Origin: CAIXSC01 sp046349915
GTDB lineage: Bacteria; Planctomycetota; Planctomycetia; Pirellulales; Pirellulaceae
Length of the DNA: 64,000 nt
Assembly (NCBI GenBank): GCA_046349915.1
Contig: JAXMBL010000005.1
Span: forward strand, 558,001-622,000
Reading direction: 5' to 3'
The notes under the pieces are model-generated. The model worked only from the letters and a program-made list of their open reading frames with translations. It was not told where the DNA came from and made no database searches. Numbering within the stretch: position 1 is the stretch's first letter; each line of letters opens with the position of its first letter. The position numbers were made by a program, and so were the translations under genes. This document shows positions 54,504 to 63,061 of this stretch, one piece after another.

Positions 54504-54540
54504 ACAGAGGGAACTCGGAAGAGTTCCCTCTGTTTCTTTT
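54504..54540 (+). terminator. Rho-independent terminator of dnaG-rpoD
   Basis: ACAGAGGGAACTC, loop GGAA, GAGTTCCCTCTGT: a perfect 13-bp stem followed by TTCTTTT. It starts 38 bp after the rpoD stop. Confidence 0.92.
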
Positions 54541-54582
54541 GGGGCATGTCACGAGGCGGCGATTGTTCAGGTGCGGGACATC

Positions 54583-54830
54583 GGAATTCTTGCGAATTCC
54601 GCTACGGGGGAGGCGAGGGTGTGGCGCTTGGTGGAGAGAGTTCGCACGCGGGACGTCGGAATTCTTGCGAATTCCGCTACGGGGGAGGCAGGGGTGTGGC
54701 GCTTGGTGGAGAGGGGTCGCACGCGGGACGTCGGAATTCTTGCGAATTCCGCTACAGGGGATGCGGGGGTATTGCGCTTGGTGGAGAGGGGGCGTATGCG
54801 GGGCGTCGGAATTCTTGCGAATTCCGCTAC
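54583..54830. repeat. Tandem hairpin array H1 (4 x 75 bp)
   Basis: GGAATTCTTGCGAATTCC occurs at 54583, 54658, 54733 and 54808, exactly 75 bp apart. Each copy is followed by GCTAC and a variable, G-rich connector with GTGTGGCGCTTGGTGGAGAG. The core is a 7-bp stem with a 4-base loop. Because 75 is a multiple of three, several frames stay open; these are not genes. Confidence 0.9.
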
Positions 54831-54959
54831 GGGGGAGGCGTGGTTTCGCGAAATTCGGCGGCCGATAGCCCCTATTCAAGCGGGCTTGGGGAGAGTAGTT
54901 TCCAAGGGTCGGATTTTGTTTCCGATACCGCTCTTTTCCGCTCGCCACAGGTATTTCCC

Positions 54960-55667
54960 ATGTCGATCGCTCCCGGCGCCCTGGAAGAACTCCACCGTAT
55001 CCATCGCCAACTCACCGATGTCACGGAGCGAATCGCGTCGGGCCCCAAGCAAATCAAGGCCGCTGAGGCCGCGGTGGCGAAGGCCGAGGCGGACTTGGTA
55101 TCCGCCAAAGATCTGTACAAGAAAACTCGCCTGGGCGCCGACGAGAAGCAACTGCATCTCAAGCAGCGCGAGTCCAAACTAAAGGACCTCCAAGGCAAAC
55201 TGAACGCGGCCGAAAGCAATCGCGAATACCAGTTGCTCAAAGAGCAAATCGCCGCCGACGAGAAAGCCAATAGCGTGCTGACCGACGAGATCCTCGAGGC
55301 GCTCGAGAATCTCGATAAGCGACAAGCCGACGTCAAGTCGGCCGAGACATCGCTGGCGAAGATCAAAATGGAATTGGAACGAGTGAAGCTGCGGGTCAGC
55401 AACCTGCAGCAGACGCTCGAATCCGAGTTGGCTCGAGTGCGTGCGGAACTAGCCAACTCTGAAGCTCAACTGCCCGAGGAATTCAAGGTAGAGTACTTGC
55501 GAGTGACCAAGGCGCGTGGCGAAGACGCCTTGGCAGCCGTCGAAAACGACTCGTGCGGCCACTGCTCGCGAATGCTCACCCCACAAACGATGAACGAGCT
55601 GCATATGCAGAAGCCCGTCTTCTGCAAAGCTTGCGGCTGCTTGTTGTACTTGTTGCCAGGCGAGTAA
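54960..55667 (+). CDS. Coiled-coil protein with C4 zinc ribbon
   Basis: 235 residues from the ATG 54960, the first after the hairpin array. Residues ~5-180 are an almost continuous coiled coil (KQIKAAEAAVAKAEADLVSA and similar heptads). The C-terminal ~50 residues are a zinc ribbon with CGHC and CKAC pairs (NDSCGHCSRML ... VFCKACGCLLY). This is the arrangement of the family often annotated as 'C4-type zinc ribbon domain protein' (zf-RING_7), which is widespread in bacteria. A link to nucleic acids or translation is presumed in the family but unproven. Confidence 0.88.
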   Translation: MSIAPGALEELHRIHRQLTDVTERIASGPKQIKAAEAAVAKAEADLVSAKDLYKKTRLGADEKQLHLKQRESKLKDLQGKLNAAESNREYQLLKEQIAADEKANSVLTDEILEALENLDKRQADVKSAETSLAKIKMELERVKLRVSNLQQTLESELARVRAELANSEAQLPEEFKVEYLRVTKARGEDALAAVENDSCGHCSRMLTPQTMNELHMQKPVFCKACGCLLYLLPGE

Positions 55668-55720
55668 AGATAGTCCTGCTCCTCAATCAACTCGCCGGAG
55701 TCGAATAGGAATACGTTGGA

Positions 55721-56101
55721 ATGCGATACGGTCAGGTGGTTCAGTTTTTTCCCGAGAAGGGGTTCGGTTTCATTCGGCCTGATGTCGGGCAGGATGTGTT
55801 CTTCCACGTAACGGCGCTCGGCGCTTGCCAGCCACCCCCTCGAATTCTGCCCGGCCAACCCGTGAAGTTTGAGTTAGTGCCAGGGACTGAACCCAAGTCC
55901 GCTCGCCGACTCCGCCAAATGAAAGAGGACGGCGAACTGCCCGAACGACCCGCTCGCCCACAAGCTCAAATCGTCGAACTGATCGACAAGATTCCCGGAG
56001 GCACGCTGGAAGAGCTGCCGATGGCGAATCGGCCGCCTCACCCCAAGAGTCGCAGGCGACGGCCCGCCTTCCGTCGCGGAAAAGATAAACGGGAAGAGTG
56101 A
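55721..56101 (+). CDS. Cold-shock-domain protein with basic tail
   Basis: 126 residues. The N-terminal ~65 residues are a cold-shock domain with RNP1 (KGFGFI) and RNP2 (DVFFHVTA), the RNA/ssDNA-binding face. The C-terminal ~55 residues are extended and basic (HPKSRRRRPAFRRGKDKREE), which is unusual for the ~70-residue CspA type and would add RNA affinity. It lies 53 bp after the zinc-ribbon gene in the same direction and is followed by hairpin array H2. Confidence 0.9.
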   Translation: MRYGQVVQFFPEKGFGFIRPDVGQDVFFHVTALGACQPPPRILPGQPVKFELVPGTEPKSARRLRQMKEDGELPERPARPQAQIVELIDKIPGGTLEELPMANRPPHPKSRRRRPAFRRGKDKREE

Positions 56102-56159
56102 AACCGGATCGCTCGCCGACGGGATTTTGCTCTGCCAACGGGTTTGGAGTGCAGACGTC

Positions 56160-56552
56160 GGAATTCTTGCGAATTCCGCTACACGACGGGCGACGCGGCG
56201 CTGGATGGTTGGCAGGTCTTGGGTGCAGACGTCGGAATTCTTGCGAATTCCGCTACAAGGCAGGTGGCGCGGCGCTGGATGGATGACGGGTTTGGAGTGC
56301 GGACGTCGGAATTCTTGCGAATTCCGCTACACGGCGGGCGGCGCGGCACGGGATGGTTGACGGGGTTGGAGTGCGGGCGTCGGAATTCTTGCGAATTCCG
56401 CTACAAGACGGGTGGCGCGGCACTGGATGGTTGACGGGGTTGGAGTGCGAGCGTCGGAATTCTTGCGAATTCCGCTACACGGCGGGCGACGCGGCACGGG
56501 ATGGCCGGCGGGTTTGGGGGGCGGGCGTCGGAATTCTTGCGAATTCCGCTAC
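56160..56552. repeat. Tandem hairpin array H2 (6 x 74 bp)
   Basis: The same core GGAATTCTTGCGAATTCC as in H1, at 56160, 56234, 56308, 56382, 56456 and 56530: six copies at a 74-bp period. The connectors differ from those of H1 (GGATGGTTGACGGGGTTGGA type). H1 and H2 therefore amplified independently around a shared hairpin. Confidence 0.9.
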
Positions 56553-56672
56553 AGGGGGTGGGGAAGTGTCTCTCTTGCTTCTCCCCCTTTTGGACGATAT
56601 ATAAGTTAGAGCCGATCTGAAGATCCCGCCTTCGTATCCCTCCCACTTACCGCTCGTTCGACGACAAGGGCA

Positions 56673-58061
56673 ATGGCCATGGCCGATCTGTGGAGTTTGC
56701 GACGCACTTGCCGCGAGTTTCAAGAAGGGTCGCAGACGGACCGCCGAGCGTTTGTGAAGGCGGGCGTTTTGGGTGCTGGCGGACTGTCGCTTTCGCAGTT
56801 GCTGCGGCACGAAGCGCAAGGCGCTGCGAGCTCGTCGCGCGAGACGTCGGTCATCATCCTGTGGATGCGAGGCGGCCCCAGTCACATCGATATGTGGGAC
56901 CCCAAGCCCGACGCGCCCGAAGAGATTCGCGGCGAATTTGGAACCATCGATACGAATGTGCCGGGCATTCAACTGACCGACATGCTCCCGCAAACCGCCA
57001 AGATCATGGACAAATGGTCGATCGTGCGGAGCTTGAACCACCACGACGCAGGCCACTCGACCGGCGATCAGATCTGCTTCACGGGCTACAACCCCGGCCC
57101 CAACCCCGACGAAAATATTCATCCGAGCTGCGGATCGATCGTGGCCGAACAGATTGGTCATCAGCGTCGCGATATGCCCGCCTACGTCATGATTCCGCGG
57201 ATGGTGCCCGGCACTGGCAGCGCGTACCTCGGCGTATCGTACAAGCCGTTCGAAACCGGCGCTGATCCGGCCCAGCCGGGACCATTCAAGGTCCAGAATT
57301 TCGCGATGGCCGAAGGATTGACGGTCGACCGACTCGGGGACCGCCGCAACCTGCTCGGCAGCCTGGATCGCGTGCGTCGCGATCTGGATAACCGCGGTCA
57401 AATGGAAGCGCTCGACAACTTCGGCCAAAAGGCCTGGGACATACACTGCTCGCCGACCGCCCAAAAAGCCTTCGACTTAGACTCGGAGCCCGCGGAGATC
57501 CGCGAGCGGTATGGATTCATGCCAGCATTCGATCCGGGAGCGGCGAATCGGTGCGGCGCGCCGGCGTGGAGCCAACGCATGCTGCTTGCTCGACGCTTGG
57601 TCGAGGCAGGCGTAAGACTGGTGACCGTCGACCTGCGCTGGTGGGACACCCATGTGCTCGGATTCGATTCGCTCCGCCGTGGTTTCTTGCCTCGCTGGGA
57701 TCAAGCCTATACAGCCTTGATCAAGGACTTGGAAGAACGAGGATTGTTGTCGTCGACTTTGGTGGTGGCGTGGGGCGAGTTTGGTCGAACACCGCGCGTG
57801 AACAAAGACGCCGGACGAGACCACTATCCCAACGTGTTCAGCGCGGCGCTGGCGGGAGGACGCATTCAAGGCGGCCGAGTGCTTGGCGCGTCCGACAGCA
57901 ACGGCGCTTTCCCCAAGGACAACCCCAAGCCTCCTCACGATGTCTTGGCGACCATCTATCTGCACTTGGGAATTGACACGAAGAAGGCCTATATCACGCC
58001 ATCGGGCCGACCCGTTCCCGTACTGCCCAAGGGGGAACCGCTGCGGGAGCTATTCTCGTAG
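56673..58061 (+). CDS. DUF1501 family protein (Tat-exported)
   Basis: 462 residues. Tat-like N-terminus (TDRRAFVKAGVLGAGGLSLS). Domain marks: VIILWMRGGPSHIDMWDPKP at ~65, SIVRSLNHHDAGHSTGDQ at ~115, QRMLLARRLVEAGVRLVTVD at ~300, AWGEFGRTPRVN at ~365, and GRDHYPNVFS. A histidine near the C-terminus (PPHDVLATIYLHLGID) completes the alkaline-phosphatase-like metal site. Unlike the copy at 26115 it has no PSCyt1/PSD1 partner beside it. The upstream region from 56552 has no clear promoter. Confidence 0.92.
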   Translation: MAMADLWSLRRTCREFQEGSQTDRRAFVKAGVLGAGGLSLSQLLRHEAQGAASSSRETSVIILWMRGGPSHIDMWDPKPDAPEEIRGEFGTIDTNVPGIQLTDMLPQTAKIMDKWSIVRSLNHHDAGHSTGDQICFTGYNPGPNPDENIHPSCGSIVAEQIGHQRRDMPAYVMIPRMVPGTGSAYLGVSYKPFETGADPAQPGPFKVQNFAMAEGLTVDRLGDRRNLLGSLDRVRRDLDNRGQMEALDNFGQKAWDIHCSPTAQKAFDLDSEPAEIRERYGFMPAFDPGAANRCGAPAWSQRMLLARRLVEAGVRLVTVDLRWWDTHVLGFDSLRRGFLPRWDQAYTALIKDLEERGLLSSTLVVAWGEFGRTPRVNKDAGRDHYPNVFSAALAGGRIQGGRVLGASDSNGAFPKDNPKPPHDVLATIYLHLGIDTKKAYITPSGRPVPVLPKGEPLRELFS

Positions 58062-58088
58062 TCTGACGCCATCCATTACGATGGGGTC

Positions 58089-59219
58089 ATGAACACACCC
58101 ACTCGTTCCGCTTCCGCGGGGATTCGCGTTCTACTGTCCGTCGTCTGCGTAGTGTTTTTCACGATCGGAGCGGCATTCGGCTATTACGCATACCTGGGCA
58201 TTCGCGAGGCCCGCGAGTCGCTGCAATGGCCCACGACGCCGGGACGCATCACACAATCGGGCGTCGATGTTTCCATCTCGCGCGAACACGAGAACGATAG
58301 TCGTCGGCGCCGCGAAACTCGTTCCTACTCGGCTCACGTCGCTTACGAATACACCGTCGAGGGGAAGACTTATACCGGTGAGCGGATCGCGGTTGTGACC
58401 GACCAGTTTGGCAGTCACGATTGGGCCAAAGCCACCACCGAGAAGTTTCCGGTCGGACGCGAAGTCACGGTGTCGTATCATCCCGAACATCCCGAGCAGT
58501 GTGTACTCGAACCAGGCCGCTGGGGCGGCGCCGGGATAATGCTGATTGTCGCCGGCGTCTTTGGCTTCTTCCCTCCCTTGGTACTGAAGGCGATCTGGAC
58601 GAATAAGCCCGTTCCCACCGGCCTCCATCCCGAAACTCGCTCACAACGCATCCTCGACGGCTGCGAGTATCGCGAGCGAATCCTGACTTGGAAACCAGGT
58701 CAACTTGTTCATTTGCAACGTGATTCGATTAGCCTGCTCTCGGTGATTGGGGGCGCTGTCGTTGCTGGCTTGGTACTGGGACTCTTGTTCGGACTAACGC
58801 CCGCGTTATTCTTCTTCGCAGGTCGAGGCCCCTTCTTTATCGGGCAGTTTTACTTGGGAGCGTCGTTGATCACAGCGCTCGTCGCGGGCGTTTGGCTGTG
58901 GCAAGATTCTCGCTTTCGTGAAACTCGCATCGACTGGGAAACTCGGCGAGTTCAATGGAAAGTTGGTTCGCGAACTCGCGAGGCGTCTTTCAGCGACGTG
59001 TCGCAAGTTGCGGTCGAAGCACCCGAGCCCTCGAAGTCGCGATCCGCGGGAAGCGGGCAAGAATCACAGACAATCGCCGTCCGCGTCTACCTGAATATTC
59101 AGGGAAAAGCCGTCCTCATTCTGGAGTCGGAGAGTAAGGTAGCCGCGCTAAAGTGGACACGGAAACAAGCATCATCCATCGCCCGACAATTGTCGCTCGC
59201 GATGGAAGTTCCCTACTGA
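58089..59219 (+). CDS. DUF3592 membrane protein
   Basis: 376 residues, starting 27 bp after the DUF1501 stop. TM1 (VLLSVVCVVFFTIGAAFGYY) is followed by an outside DUF3592 domain: WPTTPGRITQSGVDVS, HVAYEYTVEGKTYTGERIAV and GREVTVSYHPEHPEQCVLEP. Then come TM2 (IMLIVAGVFGFFPPLVLKAI), a soluble stretch, and a two-helix hairpin (GAVVAGLVLGLLFGLTPALF; ASLITALVAGVWLW). The C-terminal domain is soluble and beta-rich. Function unknown; DUF3592 proteins are usually inner-membrane. Confidence 0.88.
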   Translation: MNTPTRSASAGIRVLLSVVCVVFFTIGAAFGYYAYLGIREARESLQWPTTPGRITQSGVDVSISREHENDSRRRRETRSYSAHVAYEYTVEGKTYTGERIAVVTDQFGSHDWAKATTEKFPVGREVTVSYHPEHPEQCVLEPGRWGGAGIMLIVAGVFGFFPPLVLKAIWTNKPVPTGLHPETRSQRILDGCEYRERILTWKPGQLVHLQRDSISLLSVIGGAVVAGLVLGLLFGLTPALFFFAGRGPFFIGQFYLGASLITALVAGVWLWQDSRFRETRIDWETRRVQWKVGSRTREASFSDVSQVAVEAPEPSKSRSAGSGQESQTIAVRVYLNIQGKAVLILESESKVAALKWTRKQASSIARQLSLAMEVPY

Positions 59220-59233
59220 AGAGTTTCTGATTC

Positions 59234-59559
59234 GTACGACGGACTTCTAGTCCGTCGATCCAGTCCGCACCGAACAATCTCAGCGAGAATGTCCAAGATC
59301 TCTGGGCCGAAACTGGGGCGTGACGCGGATTGGCTGACGGCGACGGGCGCTCGCAGGCCACGCGGCTAACCGCTCGCGAAGCGAGCGGGCTACTATGTAC
59401 GACGGACTTCTAGTCCGTCGATTCAGTCCCCACCGAACAAGCTCAGCGAGATTGTCCTCGATCTCTGGGCGGATACTGGGGCGTGACGCGGACTGGCTGA
59501 CGGCGACAGGCGCTCGCAGGCCACGCGGCTGACCGCTCGCGAAGCGAGCGGGCTACTAT
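59234..59559. repeat. Tandem 163-bp repeat, two copies
   Basis: 59234-59396 and 59397-59559 are near copies. Each starts with GTACGACGGACTTCTAGTCC, contains CTCAGCGAGA and GGGGCGTGACGCGGA, and ends with CGCTCGCGAAGCGAGCGGGC. It lies between the convergent genes ending at 59219 and 59559. Confidence 0.85.
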
Positions 59560-61313
59560 TACTTCTTCACAGGCCACGGCACAACGCCCACACGATCGGC
59601 CCAAGATTGCCATTGAGTCGCCAGCGATGCGACTCGATCGGGATGCTTCTTCGCCAAGTCGTTCTGTTCGATTCGATCACTGGGAATATGGTACAGCTCC
59701 CATTGGCCGGGATGCTTCGATACCAGTTTCCAATCCCCCGCCCGCACCGCTCGGTTTCCTTCGTGCTCCCAGAAAATGGGTTGCGACCGACCGAGCGACT
59801 CGCCCGCCAACGCAGGCAGCAGGCTAACTCCTTCCATCGGCTTGATCGCGTGCCCTTGGAACTGAGTGGGATAATTGCAGTCCGCCGCCGAGACGCAAGT
59901 TGCCATCAGGTCGATCAAGTGCGCCGGTTGAAACTCGATCGCGCCTCGACGCTTGGCCGAGATACCCGCGGGCCAATGAGCAATCAGGGGTGAACTAATG
60001 CCGCCTTCATGGACCCAGTGCTTGAATTCGCGGAAGGGCGTATTGCTGACATTCGCCCAAGACTCGCCGTAACCAACATAGGTATCCCCTGCACCAGGCA
60101 GCACGCCGTATCCCTGACGCATGGGGAAACCATCGCGAGTTTGTTTGGGAATCATATCGGGTTGCAAAAATGTCGCAGCGAGCGGCGCCAGTGTCGGTTG
60201 AGTCGTTCGCAGGCGAGCCCCAGGATTTTTGCGAGTTCGTCCCATTCCCTCCGCACAACCACCGTTGTCGTGTAGGAAGAGAATCAGCGTATTGTCCAAT
60301 TGTTGGACTCGTTCCAATTCCCGTATCAACCGTCCTACTCCTTGATCGACGCAGTCGACCATCGCCGCAAATACCTCCATGCAGCGAAGCTCGAACTCGC
60401 GTTCCTCATCCGACTTCATCACCTCAGACCACGGTCTTCCCGCGGGCGGCGAAAGTTGTTGATCTGGCGGAGTCAGTCCTAGAGACTTTAGTCGAGCGAG
60501 TCGAGCAGAACGGATGGCGTCGTAGCCTTGGTCGTATCGCCCGCGGTACTTGGCGATATCGGCCGCCTTCGCATGCATGGGCCAATGAGGCGCGGTGTAG
60601 GCGACATACATGAAGAACGGCTGAGCGGCATGCTCTCGAGTGTGTTCGTCGACGAACTTCACCGCGTGATCGCTGATCGCGTCGGTGTAGTAGAACTCGG
60701 CGGGTTGGTACTGGGCGTCCGCATACGGTGAAACCAACCGATTGTCGCGGACCAGCGAGTTGGGATCGAAAAAGCTGCCGGCGCCGTGAATCGTGCCGTA
60801 GAAGCGATCGAATCCACGTTGCAAGGGCCAGTTCGCTCGATCTGCCTCGCCATCCGCTCGCACTTTCTTGGTGACATGCCACTTGCCAGCCATGTAAGTT
60901 CGATAACCGGCGGGCCGCAGCACTTCCGCGATCGTGACACACTGCCGATTCAAATCCCCTCGATACGCGTCGTGCCCAAGGTCCTCCATCATGTGGCCAA
61001 CGCCCGCCTGATGAGCGTAAAGTCCGGTGAGCAGCGTCGCGCGAGTCGGACAGCAACGAGCCGTATTGTAGAACTGTGCGAAACGAACGCCGCCCTGCGC
61101 GATCGCGTCTAGATTTGGCGTCTCAATCTCGCCGCCATAGCAACCGAGATCGGACCAGCCCATATCGTCGGTCATGATGATGACGATGTTCGGCCGACGA
61201 ACGGCCGATTTCGCCTCACCGGCCTCCGATTTAATTGCCAACAGCACAAAGAACACGGACACGGCCGCGACGGGACAACTCAGGTAGAGAAGAACGCGAG
61301 AGGCTGGAGGCAT
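59559..61313 (-). CDS. Secreted sulfatase (arylsulfatase A type)
   Basis: 584 residues from the ATG 61313; the frame is open to 61541, but only through a GGGCAGGTT repeat. Signal peptide (VAAVSVFFVLLAIKSEAGEA). The sulfatase start motif RPNIVIIMTDDMGWSDLGCY holds metal Asp49-Asp50. Cys87-Cys-Pro-Thr-Arg91 (CCPTRATLLTG) is the C-x-P-x-R formylglycine site, so Cys87 would be matured to formylglycine. Further marks: GKWHV (~170), a His in YTAPHWPMHAK, and LHDNGG (~375) with the C-terminal metal Asp-Asn. It hydrolyses sulfate esters, probably of algal polysaccharides. It needs an anaerobic- or FGE-type maturase, not seen here. Confidence 0.94.
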   Translation of the reverse strand: MPPASRVLLYLSCPVAAVSVFFVLLAIKSEAGEAKSAVRRPNIVIIMTDDMGWSDLGCYGGEIETPNLDAIAQGGVRFAQFYNTARCCPTRATLLTGLYAHQAGVGHMMEDLGHDAYRGDLNRQCVTIAEVLRPAGYRTYMAGKWHVTKKVRADGEADRANWPLQRGFDRFYGTIHGAGSFFDPNSLVRDNRLVSPYADAQYQPAEFYYTDAISDHAVKFVDEHTREHAAQPFFMYVAYTAPHWPMHAKAADIAKYRGRYDQGYDAIRSARLARLKSLGLTPPDQQLSPPAGRPWSEVMKSDEEREFELRCMEVFAAMVDCVDQGVGRLIRELERVQQLDNTLILFLHDNGGCAEGMGRTRKNPGARLRTTQPTLAPLAATFLQPDMIPKQTRDGFPMRQGYGVLPGAGDTYVGYGESWANVSNTPFREFKHWVHEGGISSPLIAHWPAGISAKRRGAIEFQPAHLIDLMATCVSAADCNYPTQFQGHAIKPMEGVSLLPALAGESLGRSQPIFWEHEGNRAVRAGDWKLVSKHPGQWELYHIPSDRIEQNDLAKKHPDRVASLATQWQSWADRVGVVPWPVKK

Positions 61314-61391
61314 TTTTCGATTACTTCGTGCCAATGGAGAAGAGGAACGGGAATTCCGCGAGTGTAACGGCTCAAGAGTTTCGATGCGCGT

Positions 61392-61647
61392 GGGGCAGGT
61401 TTTCAACCTGCCCAGTAGGCTATTAACTCGTGGGGCAGGTTTGCAACCTGCCCGGTCAGACTCGCAGTTCGGTCCACCACGGATCACACCGAGGACTCGG
61501 ATAAGGCAGGAGGAAGGAAGACGTGGGCCGACAGCGTCCACATTTGGATCGTCCCCTGACTTGCGGGGGCCGCGGTAAGCAGCGTTTGCTCAGGGCAGGT
61601 TGAAAACCTGCCCCACCTCCCTCGTGGGGCAGGTTTGCAACCTGCCC
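61392..61647. repeat. Four GGGCAGGTT inverted repeats
   Basis: GGGCAGGTT(T/G)NAACCTGCCC hairpins lie at 61392, 61431, 61591 (other orientation) and 61625, upstream of the sulfatase. Nothing else is supported in 61314-61848. Confidence 0.8.
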
Positions 61648-61848
61648 AGCCAACTCATTAACTTGCCATCGGGACAACCCCAGCTACGCCGATCATCCTA
61701 CCTGCCCATATTCACTCGCCGACCAACATCAGCCACTCAACCCACTTCACCAAGCGAAATCGGTTCCACTTGCCGAGCGATTCCGATTGCCCTAGGGTGC
61801 CGCTGACAGCTCGTCGGCAAAACCACCGTTGATACAGGGCTTGAGCGT

Positions 61849-63012
61849 GTGAGTTTCGTACTGCGGACCGCTTTGTGGGTTACATCAATCGCCTTCGGCG
61901 CAGCGGTGTTGAACGCCTCCGCGTCGCTCGCGATTGCGCAGTACGACCGCCGTTACTCAGACGAACTGACTGTCCCCGCTGAACCGTTCGAGCGACTTCC
62001 GCCTCTCTACTCCGACGAGCCGATGGACTACTACCCGGGCGACTATTACCCGGGCGGTTCGGGGATAGATGAATACGGCGTCGCCGCTCAAGGAACTAAT
62101 AACAATTCCGGCGGCATGGGGATGGGGTTCGGTGATGGCGGCAACCGCAGTCCGTTTCGCTTGAGTGCTAGTTGGCTGCCTGCGCGAACACTGAAAAACG
62201 CCCCTGGCGATTTGACGATGGATAGCCAGTCGGTCTCGCTGGGAGTACCGCTACAGATCGACGAGCGTGGGATCTGGCTGGGGTTGGCGGGAGTCGAGCG
62301 ACTCGGCATCGGCACTTCGGCCGCATTTCCTCAAACCGGCTTAGTCCTACCCGACGAACTTTGGGACATCGAATTTGGCGTCATGCGAATCGAGGAACTG
62401 GGCGACGGTTGGCGAGGCGGAGGAATGGCTCGAGTCGGTTCGCCAAGCGACCGCCCCTTCGACTCGCTGCGCGACATGACGGTCACGCTGTTGGCTTTCG
62501 TGACGATCCCCAGTGGCGAACGAGATGCTTGGAGTCTCAGCCTCTTTTATTCGCCAACCGGCCAGATAGTCTTTCCTATCCCTGGCGTCGCGTACATCTG
62601 GCGTCCGAGCGATTCATTTCAGATGAACATCGGCATCCCCTTCTCTTTCGAATATCGTCCGACGGAGGAATGGTTGATCTCGGCCAGCTATCGGCCGCTG
62701 ACCAACGTCGAGTGCCTGGTGCGGCGTTCGTTGGGCTGGAACTGGAGCGTCTACGCCGCCTATCGCACGGTGAACGAGACCTACTGGTTGTCGGAGCGAA
62801 TCGATGATCGCGAGCGAACTTACTTCTACGATCAGCGAGTCAGTCTCGGCTTACAACGATCGCTCGGCCCCCAATGGCAGCTCGACTTCGCCGCCTCCTA
62901 TGTTTTCGATCGACAGATTTTCCAAGCCGAGAAGTTCTCGGGCGATCGCAACGGCGAGTTGGATATCGATCCAGGACTGGGCGCGACGCTTTCGTTGAGT
63001 TGGAATCGTTAG
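61849..63012 (+). CDS. Outer-membrane protein, DUF6268-like beta barrel
   Basis: 387 residues from a GTG at 61849. Signal peptide (GAAVLNASASLAIAQYD). A low-complexity linker rich in Asp, Tyr and Gly (~45-105; YYPGDYYPGG, GGMGMGFGDGG) is followed by a beta barrel of alternating amphipathic strands: PFRLSASWLPARTL, SVSLGVPLQIDERGIWLGLA, AWSLSLFYSPTGQIVFPIPG and others. The end is ATLSLSWNR, close to the C-terminal aromatic typical of outer-membrane proteins. The pattern matches the planctomycete DUF6268 group. Transport or structural role unknown. Confidence 0.85.
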   Translation: MSFVLRTALWVTSIAFGAAVLNASASLAIAQYDRRYSDELTVPAEPFERLPPLYSDEPMDYYPGDYYPGGSGIDEYGVAAQGTNNNSGGMGMGFGDGGNRSPFRLSASWLPARTLKNAPGDLTMDSQSVSLGVPLQIDERGIWLGLAGVERLGIGTSAAFPQTGLVLPDELWDIEFGVMRIEELGDGWRGGGMARVGSPSDRPFDSLRDMTVTLLAFVTIPSGERDAWSLSLFYSPTGQIVFPIPGVAYIWRPSDSFQMNIGIPFSFEYRPTEEWLISASYRPLTNVECLVRRSLGWNWSVYAAYRTVNETYWLSERIDDRERTYFYDQRVSLGLQRSLGPQWQLDFAASYVFDRQIFQAEKFSGDRNGELDIDPGLGATLSLSWNR

Positions 63013-63061
63013 TGTACCGTGCCGTGGAGCGCATCCGTAGGCGGATCTCCAACGCAGCTCA

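Noticed and set aside
54489..54959. Open frames through hairpin array H1 with repeated SEFLRIPLRG
   Set aside because: The 75-bp period keeps frames open. No start signal; the coding pattern begins at 54960.
54583..56552. Hairpin arrays as CRISPR
   Set aside because: The 'spacers' within each array are near copies of one another and no cas gene is present.
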